A stretch of DNA of 64,000 nt, taken from the NCBI RefSeq assembly GCF_029910215.1, contig NZ_CP110395.1, positions 3,658,001-3,722,000 on the forward strand, in the 5' to 3' direction. The notes under the pieces were generated by a model. The model was not told the DNA's origin. It ran no database searches and saw only the letters and a program-made list of their open reading frames with translations. The position numbers and the translations under genes were made by a program. Shown one piece after another: positions 27,085 through 35,869 of this stretch. The stretch comes from Paraburkholderia sp. D15. GTDB taxonomy: Bacteria > Pseudomonadota > Gammaproteobacteria > Burkholderiales > Burkholderiaceae. Each line of letters starts with the position of its first letter. Within the stretch, counting starts at the first letter, position 1.

Positions 27085-28071
27085 ATGAAGAAACTCGGCT
27101 CGATGTTGAATGGCGCCCAGCGCGCGTTGAAGCTGTCGAAGTACGTCGCGGCGGCCGCTGCCGCGTGCGCGATCGGCTCGATGAGTCAAGGCGCGTTCGC
27201 CGCCGACGCGAAAATCCCGGTGGTCGCGGCGGAGAATTTCTACGGCGACGTGGTCCAGCAACTCGGCGGCAATCGCGTCGACGTGACCAGCATTCTCAGC
27301 AATCCCGACCAGGACCCGCATCTGTTCGAAGCGAGTCCGAAGACGGCGCGCGCGCTCCAGCATGCGAGCCTTGTGGTCTACAACGGCGCCGACTACGATC
27401 CGTGGATGGCAAAATTGCTGGCCGCGTCGAAGGGTACGCAGCGCGTGACGATCGTCGCCGCCGACCTGACCGGCAGGAAGAGCGGCGATAATCCGCACCT
27501 CTGGTACGACCCGGCGACCATGCCGAAGGTGGCGCGCGCGGTGAGCGCGGCGCTCGTCGCGGCTGACCCGGCGCACAAGTCGGCGTACGATGCGAACCTC
27601 GCGAAGTTTCTCGATTCGCTGAAGCCGATCGACGCCAAGGTCGCCGAGCTGCACGGCCGCTTCGCGGGCGTGCCGGTCACGGCGACCGAGCCGGTGTTCG
27701 GCTACATGTCGGACGCGGTGGGCCTGAGCATGCGCAACCTGCGCTTCCAGCTCGCCACGATGAACGACACCGAAGCCAGCGCGGCCGATATCGCCGCGTT
27801 CGAACGCGACCTGCGCGAAAAGCAGGTGCGCGTCCTGATCTATAACAGCCAGGCAACCGAGGCCCTGACCAAACGCATGTTGAAGCTCGCGCAGCAATCG
27901 AAGGTGCCGACCATGAGCGTCACCGAGACCGAACCGGCCGGCAAGACCTATCAGACGTGGATGCTGAGCCAGCTCGACGCGTTGGGCGCGGCGCTGGTGG
28001 TCGGCGAAGCGAACGGCGCGGGCGTGGGCGCAGCGGCATCGGCTGCCGGCAGCAAGGGAAAGACACCATGA
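27085..28071 (+). CDS. znuA: Metal-binding periplasmic protein of a Zn/Mn ABC importer (ZnuA-like)
   Basis: The 328-residue protein of the cluster A-I (ZinT/TroA/PsaA) family has a signal peptide of about 39 residues ending GAFA-AD. Expected metal ligands are His in QDPHLFEAS (about residue 75), His in NPHLWYD (about 138), Glu in TATEPVFGYM (about 204) and an acidic residue in SVTETEPAG (about 285). There is no internal His-rich loop as in classical ZnuA, and the third ligand is Glu rather than His, a set seen in Mn-type proteins. The stop overlaps the znuC start (ATGA). Zinc is proposed because of the zur-like gene upstream; manganese remains possible. Confidence 0.85.
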   Translation: MKKLGSMLNGAQRALKLSKYVAAAAAACAIGSMSQGAFAADAKIPVVAAENFYGDVVQQLGGNRVDVTSILSNPDQDPHLFEASPKTARALQHASLVVYNGADYDPWMAKLLAASKGTQRVTIVAADLTGRKSGDNPHLWYDPATMPKVARAVSAALVAADPAHKSAYDANLAKFLDSLKPIDAKVAELHGRFAGVPVTATEPVFGYMSDAVGLSMRNLRFQLATMNDTEASAADIAAFERDLREKQVRVLIYNSQATEALTKRMLKLAQQSKVPTMSVTETEPAGKTYQTWMLSQLDALGAALVVGEANGAGVGAAASAAGSKGKTP

Positions 28072-29018
28072 CTCTGACTGGCCGCGACACGCCAGCGAAT
28101 GCGCCCGTACTCGAACTCGAGCGCGTCACGCTCGAACTCGGCGGCCGCACGATTCTGCGCGACACCGGCTTCGTGGTGAATCAAGGCGAATTCATCGGCG
28201 TGCTCGGGCCGAACGGCGCGGGCAAGACCACCTTGATGCGCGCGGTGCTCGGCCTCGTGCCGGCCGCGAGCGGCGCGATCCGCGTGCTGGGACAGCCGGT
28301 GGAGCGCGGCAACGCGTCCATCGGCTATATGCCGCAGACGCGCAGCGCGCTCGCCGGACGGCGCGTGCGCGGCCGCGATTTCGTCGCGATGGCCGCCGAC
28401 GGTCATCGCTGGGGACTGCCTCACGCGGATGCAAAAACCCGCGCCGATGTCGAGCGCGTGCTCGATCTGGTCGGCGGCACCAGGCTGGCCGAGCGGCCGC
28501 TGTCGGAACTGTCGGGCGGCGAGCGTCAACGGCTGCTGCTCGCCCAATGCCTGCTCGGCAACCCGAAACTGCTGCTGCTCGACGAACCGTTGATCAGCCT
28601 CGACCCGCACCATCAGAAGAGCGTGGTCGAACTCGTGCGGCGCGTGCAGCAGGAACTCGGCATCGCCGTGCTGTTCTCCGCGCACGAACTGAATCCCCTG
28701 CTGAACTCGCTCGATCGCGTGCTGTACCTCGGCAGCGGCGTGGCGGCGCTCGGCACCGTCGACGAAGTGATTACGCGTCCGGTGCTGTCGCGCCTCTACG
28801 GCTCGCCGATCGACGTGATGCGCGTGAACGGCCGCATCTTCGTGATGTCGGGCGATGTCGAAGTCGAGAAGCACGATCACGAGCACGAACACGACGAAGA
28901 CGGCGGCCACGGTCATGCGCATTCGCACGGCGGCCATGGACATGCGCACGACCACGGCGGTGCGCACGGCCACTCACACCAGCACGACTCTCGCGACGGA
29001 CACAAGCACGATGTTTGA
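28068..29018 (+). CDS. znuC: Zn/Mn ABC transporter ATPase with histidine-rich C-terminal tail (ZnuC-like)
   Basis: The gene starts at 28068 (ATGA overlap with znuA); 316 residues. Walker A GPNGAGKTTLM is at about residues 45-55, signature LSGGERQRL at about 147, Walker B LLLLDEPLISLD, and a SAHELNPLL switch. After the ATPase domain, residues about 268-316 form a tail with 18 histidines among Asp, Glu and Gly, placed in the cytoplasm. Such a tail may bind or buffer the incoming metal. The 3' end overlaps znuB by eight bases. A metal-binding tail on the ATPase rather than the binding protein is unusual. Confidence 0.9.
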   Translation: MTLTGRDTPANAPVLELERVTLELGGRTILRDTGFVVNQGEFIGVLGPNGAGKTTLMRAVLGLVPAASGAIRVLGQPVERGNASIGYMPQTRSALAGRRVRGRDFVAMAADGHRWGLPHADAKTRADVERVLDLVGGTRLAERPLSELSGGERQRLLLAQCLLGNPKLLLLDEPLISLDPHHQKSVVELVRRVQQELGIAVLFSAHELNPLLNSLDRVLYLGSGVAALGTVDEVITRPVLSRLYGSPIDVMRVNGRIFVMSGDVEVEKHDHEHEHDEDGGHGHAHSHGGHGHAHDHGGAHGHSHQHDSRDGHKHDV

Positions 29019-29793
29019 ATACGATTTCATGGTCAACGCGTTCGCGGCGTCGGGGATCGTCGCGGTGCTGGCGGGGGTGGTGGGTTACTTTCTGGTGATG
29101 CGCGGGCAGACCTTCGCGGGCCACGCGCTATCGCACGTCGGCTTCACCGGCGCGACCGGCGCGGTGCTGATCGGCATCTCGCCGATCTGGGGGATGATCG
29201 GCTTCACGCTCGCGGCGGGCGTCGGCATGGGCGCGCTCGGCGAACGGCTGGCCGGACGCGACGTCGCGATCGGCGTGATCCTGTCGCTGTCGCTCGGTTT
29301 CGGTCTGCTGTTTCTGCACTTCTTCACCGCATACGCGACGCAGGTCACCGCATTGCTGTTCGGCAACGTGCTCGGCGTGAACACGTCGACGCTCGGCGTG
29401 CTGGCCGCGCTGGGCGTCATCAGTCTGCTGGCGCTCGCGGCGATCATGCGGCCCTTGCTGTTCGCCTCGTTGCAGCCGGAACTGGCCGAAGCGAAGGGTG
29501 TGTCGCTGCGGCGCGTGTCGGTGCTGTTTCTGGCGATCGCCGCGCTGGCGGTGGCGGCGTGCACGCAGATCGTCGGCGTGCTGCTGGTCTTCACGCTGAT
29601 GGTCGGCCCGGCCGCCGCCGCGCAGAACATGACGACGCGCCTGTCGACCGGCCTCGTGCTCGCGGCGGTATTCGCGCTGTTGCAGGCGTGGCTCGGGCTG
29701 ACGCTGGCGTTCTATACCGACTGGCCGACGAGCTTCTGGATTACCGTGCTGTCGGCGGTGGTGTATGGCGGGAGTTTGTTGAAGCGGCGCTAA
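29011..29793 (+). CDS. znuB: Zn/Mn ABC transporter permease (ZnuB-like)
   Basis: This 260-residue inner-membrane protein starts at the ATG at 29011, within the last codons of znuC; the longer open frame is only the shadow of the His-rich tail. It has about seven to eight hydrophobic helices and the ABC-3 family sequences GQTFAGHALSHVGFTGA (about residues 26-42), GNVLGVNTSTLG and TQIVGVLLVFTLMVGPAAAA. It forms the channel for the metal with ZnuA and ZnuC. A terminator at 29843-29874 follows. Confidence 0.92.
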   Translation: MFEYDFMVNAFAASGIVAVLAGVVGYFLVMRGQTFAGHALSHVGFTGATGAVLIGISPIWGMIGFTLAAGVGMGALGERLAGRDVAIGVILSLSLGFGLLFLHFFTAYATQVTALLFGNVLGVNTSTLGVLAALGVISLLALAAIMRPLLFASLQPELAEAKGVSLRRVSVLFLAIAALAVAACTQIVGVLLVFTLMVGPAAAAQNMTTRLSTGLVLAAVFALLQAWLGLTLAFYTDWPTSFWITVLSAVVYGGSLLKRR

Positions 29794-29842
29794 GTACGGT
29801 GCGCGGCGCAAATCCGCGAGCGAGCGCGTGAGTAGCTGAAAA

Positions 29843-29874
29843 AGAAACGGCAGCGTGTGAACGCTGCCGTTTCT
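29843..29874. terminator. Bidirectional intrinsic terminator
   Basis: AGAAACGGCAGCGT pairs perfectly with ACGCTGCCGTTTCT around GTGA, followed by GTTTTG on the plus strand and preceded by A-rich sequence (T-run on the minus strand). It separates the convergent znuB and fghA genes. Confidence 0.9.
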
Positions 29875-29925
29875 GTTTTGGTCGAGCGCGCAGCCGGATG
29901 CGCAACCCAACACCCTCCCAGATTT

Positions 29926-30783
29926 TCAGCCCAGCAACACCTTCGCGTGATGCGCGAGATGATCCTCGATGAACGTCGAGATGAAGTAATACCCGTGGTC
30001 GTAGCCCGCATGACGGCGCAGCGTCAACGGTTGCCCCGCTGCTTCGCACGCGGCTTCGAACACGTCCGGATGCAACTGCTCCGCGAGAAACTGATCGGAA
30101 AGCCCCTGATCGATCAGAATCCCCTGCGCGAATCGATGCGACGCGCGCGCCACCAGCTCGCTAGCGTCGTACGCCTTCCACGTTTCGCGATCCGCGCCCA
30201 GATAGCCGCTGAACGCCTTCTCGCCCCACGGGCAACGCATCGGCGCGGCAATCGGCGCGAACGCCGACACCGACCGGTAGATCTCCGGATTGCGCAACGC
30301 CAGCATCAACGCGCCGTGACCGCCCATCGAGTGGCCGAAGATGCCGAGGCGCGCGCCGTCGAGCGGCAGGTTCGCCAGCACCGTTTCGCGCAGCTCGTCG
30401 CGCACATACGAGTACATGCGGTAATGCTGCGCCCACGGTTGTTCGGTCGCATCGACGTAGAAACCCGCGCCCACGCCAAAGTCCCATGCCGCGCTTTCGC
30501 CCGGCACGCCCGCGCCGCGCGGACTCGTATCCGGCGCGATCAGCGCGATGCCGTGACGCGCCGCGAAACGCTGCGCGCCGGCCTTGATCGGAAAGGTTTC
30601 CTCGCTGCACGTCAAACCCGCGAGATAGAACAGCGCGGGTACATTCGCATTCGCCTGCAAGGCTTGCGGCGGCAGATACACCGAGAAGCGCATCGGCAGA
30701 CCGATGGTCCGCGAGTCGTGCCGGTAGATGCGCTGCTCGCCGCCATGGCAGGCGTGCGACGACAGAAGTTCAGGCATCGTCAT
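29926..30783 (-). CDS. fghA: S-formylglutathione hydrolase
   Basis: The 285-residue esterase hydrolyses S-formylglutathione to formate and glutathione, the last step of glutathione-dependent formaldehyde detoxification. It is of the esterase D family, with the oxyanion region LAGLTCSEE, nucleophile in GHSMGGHGAL (Ser about residue 151), and the catalytic His in AGYDHGYYF near residue 262. It is 39 bases downstream of frmA and clearly in the same operon. The length is typical. Confidence 0.95.
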   Translation of the reverse strand: MTMPELLSSHACHGGEQRIYRHDSRTIGLPMRFSVYLPPQALQANANVPALFYLAGLTCSEETFPIKAGAQRFAARHGIALIAPDTSPRGAGVPGESAAWDFGVGAGFYVDATEQPWAQHYRMYSYVRDELRETVLANLPLDGARLGIFGHSMGGHGALMLALRNPEIYRSVSAFAPIAAPMRCPWGEKAFSGYLGADRETWKAYDASELVARASHRFAQGILIDQGLSDQFLAEQLHPDVFEAACEAAGQPLTLRRHAGYDHGYYFISTFIEDHLAHHAKVLLG

Positions 30784-30822
30784 GCTCCTTCAATGCGCTT
30801 TGATACGTGGCTCGGCGCGGCA

Positions 30823-31929
<1,107 letters not shown>

Positions 31930-32214
31930 CGTGAATGCTCCTGAGAGGTCGGTGAGTGCAACGCGCGTCGCGTGAGGCTAGCGGCGGCGCGCCGGTGTCG
32001 GGTATCGGGTGTCAGTCGTGGATGACGCGATGCGTGCGCGTGCGAGGAAGGGAACGGGCCTTCGCTCCATGCTTCACGCCGCGCTCCACCTTAGCCCGCG
32101 AAAAGCGTAATGGTATTGCAAAGTGCGTCGCGGCATTGTCTGGAACGGACATCCGCGATGGTTGATGCGCGACCGCGAGGTTCGATGTTCAGCTTGCCGG
32201 CATCGCTCACGTCG

Positions 32215-33708
32215 TTACCTTGTGTCCGACGCGCCGAACCACGTCTCGACGCGCCCATAAAGATCGAGAAAGCGCGCATAACGTTCGGCCAGCGCCGTAT
32301 CGTTGCGCGGTCCCGCCACGCGCGTCGCGCCGGGGGCGAGCGCGGCGAGATCGTCCGCATGCCAATGCCCGCACGCGAGGCCACCGAGAATTGCCGCGCC
32401 ACGCGGCGCCGCGTTCGGACAATCGACCGCATGGAGTTCGGCCTGCAACGCGTCGGCGAGCAGTTGCCGCCAGCGCGCATCGACCGAACCGCCGCCCGCG
32501 AGCTTCAACGACGGCACACTGGCGCCGCTCGCGCGAATCGCGTCGAGCCCCGCACGCAACGAAAACGCGACGCCTTCGAACGCCGCACGCATCATCGTGC
32601 CGCGCGTGTGATCGAGGGCAAGGCCGAGCCAGCCGCCGCGCGCGGAGGGATTGAGCCACGGCGTGCGTTCGCCGGTGAGGTAAGGGAGAAAGGACAGCGT
32701 GCCGTTGCGATGGGTCGCGCTCGCGTCTGATTCGGCGAACGCCACGCCAGCGGCATCACCTGACGCATCAACCGATGCCGCGCCGAATGCATCGGAATAC
32801 GCGTCAGCCCATTCATAACCGAGCCAGCCGCGCACACGTTCCAATGCGATGCCGACGTTCTGCATCGCCGCCATCCGGTACCAGTGGTCACTCGCCGCGC
32901 GATAGCGATGCAAACCGCGCGCCGCCGCCGGCGCGTCGCTGGCGAGCACGACGATCTGGCCGCCGGTGCCGGTGGTGAGCAACGCGTCGCCATCGCGGGC
33001 GAGGCCGCTGCCGAGCGCCGCGCACGGCGTGTCGGCGGCGCCGGCCGCGAGCACGATGCCCGCGCGCAAACCCAACGCCTGCGCCGCGGCGTCGGACAAC
33101 ACGCCACCCGCCGCATACGACGGCGCGAGCGGCGCGAACCAGTCGCGCGGAATGTCGAGCCGTTCCAGTAACGCGGTGTCCCACACGCCGGCCGGATCGG
33201 CGAGCGCGGTCGCGCATGCGTCGGAAGGATCGGTCAGCACCGTGCCGCCCAACGCGACGCGCAGCCAGTCTTTCGGCTGCAGCGCCCAGCGCGTCGCATG
33301 CACCGTGCGCGGTTCGTTCAGCACGATCCAGCGCAACAACGGACCGGCCATGCCCGGCGCGACCGGATTGGCCTGCGGCTCGGGCCACGCGTCGAGCAAG
33401 GCGAGCGCGCGCGTGTCGGGCCACAGCATCGCGGGACGCACGGCCTGGCCATCGGCATCGATCAGCACGACGCCGTGCATCTGCCCGGAGAAGCCGATCG
33501 CGCGGACCTCGCGGCGCAATGCCCCGGGCAGGCGCGCGGCCGCTTCGCACAACGCGCGCCACCAGGTCTGCACGGACGTTTCCGCCCATCCCGCGTGCGG
33601 TGTTTCGATCGAATACGCGACGCTCGCAACCGCCTGCTCGCGCCCCTCATCGTCGACGATTGCGACTTTGAGGGAACCGGTGCCGAGATCGATGCCAAGA
33701 AAACTCAT
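32215..33708 (-). CDS. Second xylulokinase (FGGY family)
   Basis: The 497-residue kinase starts at 33708 (a longer open frame upstream is not supported). It has FLGIDLGTGSLKVAI at residues 3-17, GFSGQMHGVVLID (about 72-84), the GTGGQIVVLAS adenosine-binding region, FLPYLTGERTPWLNPSA and LAGGGSVDARWRQLLADAL, all close to XylB. It shares these signatures with the xylB at 17380 but only moderately, so it is not a recent duplicate. No transporter or dehydrogenase gene is adjacent; its 285-base upstream neighbour on the same strand side is frmA downstream. Its pathway partners must lie elsewhere. Confidence 0.88.
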   Translation of the reverse strand: MSFLGIDLGTGSLKVAIVDDEGREQAVASVAYSIETPHAGWAETSVQTWWRALCEAAARLPGALRREVRAIGFSGQMHGVVLIDADGQAVRPAMLWPDTRALALLDAWPEPQANPVAPGMAGPLLRWIVLNEPRTVHATRWALQPKDWLRVALGGTVLTDPSDACATALADPAGVWDTALLERLDIPRDWFAPLAPSYAAGGVLSDAAAQALGLRAGIVLAAGAADTPCAALGSGLARDGDALLTTGTGGQIVVLASDAPAAARGLHRYRAASDHWYRMAAMQNVGIALERVRGWLGYEWADAYSDAFGAASVDASGDAAGVAFAESDASATHRNGTLSFLPYLTGERTPWLNPSARGGWLGLALDHTRGTMMRAAFEGVAFSLRAGLDAIRASGASVPSLKLAGGGSVDARWRQLLADALQAELHAVDCPNAAPRGAAILGGLACGHWHADDLAALAPGATRVAGPRNDTALAERYARFLDLYGRVETWFGASDTR

Positions 33709-34156
33709 GAGCGATGACAGATGAAAAGTGGCGGGAAAAATGCGCGTGAACGAGCGCTTGCGCGACTCGCGGAAAGGCATCGAAACAGGATATTTTTCGC
33801 CGTCGTGAAGCGCCTCGAAAAACGCCGCCGGCAGCCGGTCGAATTGACCGGTTCGCGGGTTAACCCCGCCCTCTCGCGAGCCGCATGAAAACTGCACTAT
33901 GCGTCGTGAGAGATACACCTCATTGATTCTTGCACATATCCGCGCGACGATGATGCGAGCGCCGCGTCGCCCCGCACCGCCGCTAGAAGGGGCTGCCCGC
34001 CGATGGCGCGAACGCACGCCTTTAAATTGCCTTTCAAACCGGTCCAACGCATATCGTCACCGGGAATGCCGGAATAGCCTCCAGTGGTCTTGTTGCACTT
34101 TATCGTCCCCGATACCTTGGAGCCATCCCAAAACTATGATGGTGGAGACAGACGAT
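33709..34156. other. Intergenic region between the second xylulokinase and the purine permease
   Basis: 448 bases divergent between two genes. It must contain both promoters. I see no clear hairpin, riboswitch or small gene; the ribosome-binding site GGTGGAGAC lies just before the permease start at 34157. Confidence 0.5.
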
Positions 34157-35566
34157 ATGCAATCGAACACGGTTCACCCGTGCGACGAGCGACTGCCCGC
34201 GGGCCAGTTGCTGACCCTCGGCATTCAGCACGTTCTGGTGATGTATGCAGGCGCAGTCGCAGTACCGCTGATCATCGGCGCGGCGCTCAATCTGCCGAAG
34301 GATCAGATCGCTTTCCTGATTAGCGCCGATCTGTTCTCCTGCGGCATCGCAACCTTGATTCAAACGCTCGGCCTGTGGATCTTCGGCATCCGCCTGCCGG
34401 TCATCATGGGCTGCACGTTCGCGGCCGTCGGTCCGATGCTCGCGATCGGCACCAATCCTTCTCTCGGCATTCTCGACATCTTCGGCTCGACGATTGCAGC
34501 AGGCGTGATCGGCATTGTGATCGCGCCGGTCATCGGCAAATTGCTGCGCTTCTTCCCGCCGGTCGTGATCGGCGTGGTGATCTCGGTGATCGGTCTGTCG
34601 CTGATGGAAGTGGGCATCAACTGGGCGGCCGGCGGCGTGGGCAATCCCGACTATGGCAACCCGATCTACCTCGGCCTGTCGTTCGTCGTGCTGACGCTGA
34701 TTCTGCTGATCAACAAGTTCGCCAAGGGCTTTCTCGCCAACATCTCGGTGCTGCTCGGCATCATCGCGGGCTTCGTGATCGCCCTGGTGCTCGGCCGCGT
34801 CAACATGGACGGCGTCACGCACGCCTCCTGGGTCGGTTTCCCGATGCCGTTCCACTTCGGCATGCCGCACTTCGACCCGCTGTCGATCGCGACGATGGTC
34901 ACCGTGATGTTCGTCACCTTCATCGAATCGACCGGCATGTTCCTCGCGGTCGGCGACATGGTGGATCGTCCGGTCGATCAGAAGGCGCTGGTGCGCGGCC
35001 TGCGTGTCGACGGTCTGGGCACGCTGATCGGCGGTATCTTCAACTCGTTCCCGCATACGTCGTTTTCGCAGAACGTCGGCCTGATCGGCGTGACCGGCGT
35101 GAAGAGCCGCTTTGTCTGCGCGATGGGCGGCGTGATCCTGGTGCTGCTGGGTCTGTTCCCGAAGATGGCGCAGGTGGTCGCATCGGTGCCGGCCTTCGTG
35201 CTGGGCGGCGCGGGCATCGTGATGTTCGGCATGGTCGCGGCGAACGGCATGAAGGTGCTGTCGCGCGTCGACTTCGTGAAGAACCAGCACAACCTGTTCA
35301 TCGTCGCGGTGAGCGTCGGTCTGGGCCTCGTGCCGGTGGTGTCGCCGCACTTCTTCTCGAAGCTGCCGTCGGCGCTGACGCCGCTGCTGCATAGCGGGAT
35401 TCTGCTGGCGTCGGTATCGGCGGTCGTGCTGAATCTGATCTTCAACGGCGTGAAGAGCGAGAAGAAAGCGCAATGCGAGATCCGCAAGGCCGGCCACGAT
35501 TTCGACGGCCGCGGCGGCAACGAACCGCAACGCGACGAAATGCTGCGTGCAGCGGACCTGCATTAA
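34157..35566 (+). CDS. NCS2-family nucleobase:cation symporter, purine (xanthine/urate) type
   Basis: The ATG at 34157, behind GGTGGAGAC, gives 469 residues; in-frame ATGs at 34136 and 34139 are alternatives. It has 12-14 hydrophobic segments, the QH motif in LGIQHVLVMYAGAVAVPL (about residues 22-39), the TM8 block TFIESTGMFLAVGDMV and TM10 FNSFPHTSFSQNVGLIG with the NAT signature. These sequences favour the xanthine/uric acid branch (XanQ, UacT) over UraA. It imports purine bases with protons across the inner membrane. A single gene ending in a perfect terminator. Confidence 0.9.
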   Translation: MQSNTVHPCDERLPAGQLLTLGIQHVLVMYAGAVAVPLIIGAALNLPKDQIAFLISADLFSCGIATLIQTLGLWIFGIRLPVIMGCTFAAVGPMLAIGTNPSLGILDIFGSTIAAGVIGIVIAPVIGKLLRFFPPVVIGVVISVIGLSLMEVGINWAAGGVGNPDYGNPIYLGLSFVVLTLILLINKFAKGFLANISVLLGIIAGFVIALVLGRVNMDGVTHASWVGFPMPFHFGMPHFDPLSIATMVTVMFVTFIESTGMFLAVGDMVDRPVDQKALVRGLRVDGLGTLIGGIFNSFPHTSFSQNVGLIGVTGVKSRFVCAMGGVILVLLGLFPKMAQVVASVPAFVLGGAGIVMFGMVAANGMKVLSRVDFVKNQHNLFIVAVSVGLGLVPVVSPHFFSKLPSALTPLLHSGILLASVSAVVLNLIFNGVKSEKKAQCEIRKAGHDFDGRGGNEPQRDEMLRAADLH

Positions 35567-35670
35567 GCGGATGAAGCAGTGACAGGTCGGTCTGGCGGTT
35601 CGAACGATCGCCGGGCCGACAGAAGTTTCTAACGGTTTGCAGAGAGCGTTCCCGCAGTCCGCTACGGACA

Positions 35671-35706
35671 AACAACAAAGCCACGGCATGCCGTGGCTTT
35701 GTTGTT
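35671..35706. terminator. Bidirectional intrinsic terminator
   Basis: A perfect 36-base palindrome with arms AACAACAAAGCCACGGCA and its complement, no unpaired loop beyond the central bases, with A-rich and T-rich ends. It serves the purine permease and the convergent efflux operon. Confidence 0.9.
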
Positions 35707-35720
35707 TCAGCGTTGTCGCG

Positions 35721-35780
35721 GTTTTTGCTGCTGTTTTTGCTGCTGTTTTTGCTGCTGTTTTTGCTGCGGTTTTTACTGCG
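35721..35780. repeat. 12-bp tandem repeat downstream of the efflux operon
   Basis: Five tandem units of GTTTTTGCTGCT (the last two with single changes: GTTTTTGCTGCG and GTTTTTACTGCG). The tract lies between the terminator and the end of the outer-membrane factor gene and is noncoding as far as I can tell. It is much more T-rich than its surroundings. Confidence 0.9.
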
Positions 35781-35869
35781 TTCTCTGCCGGGTTTTCTGC
35801 CCGGCTGCGCGGTTCGGCTCCCGTACCACAGAGAGCCGCCCCGCGCATCGGCAGTGATGCGACTTCGGC

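Noticed and set aside
34080-34156. Purine riboswitch before the purine permease
   Set aside because: No conserved three-way junction or core could be seen; proteobacteria rarely use it.
34100-35848. Long minus-strand frame (582 codons) opposite the purine permease, ending in an Ala-Lys-Thr repeat
   Set aside because: His/Arg/Asp-rich shadow of the permease; the Ala-Lys-Thr part is only the 12-bp repeat read on the other strand.
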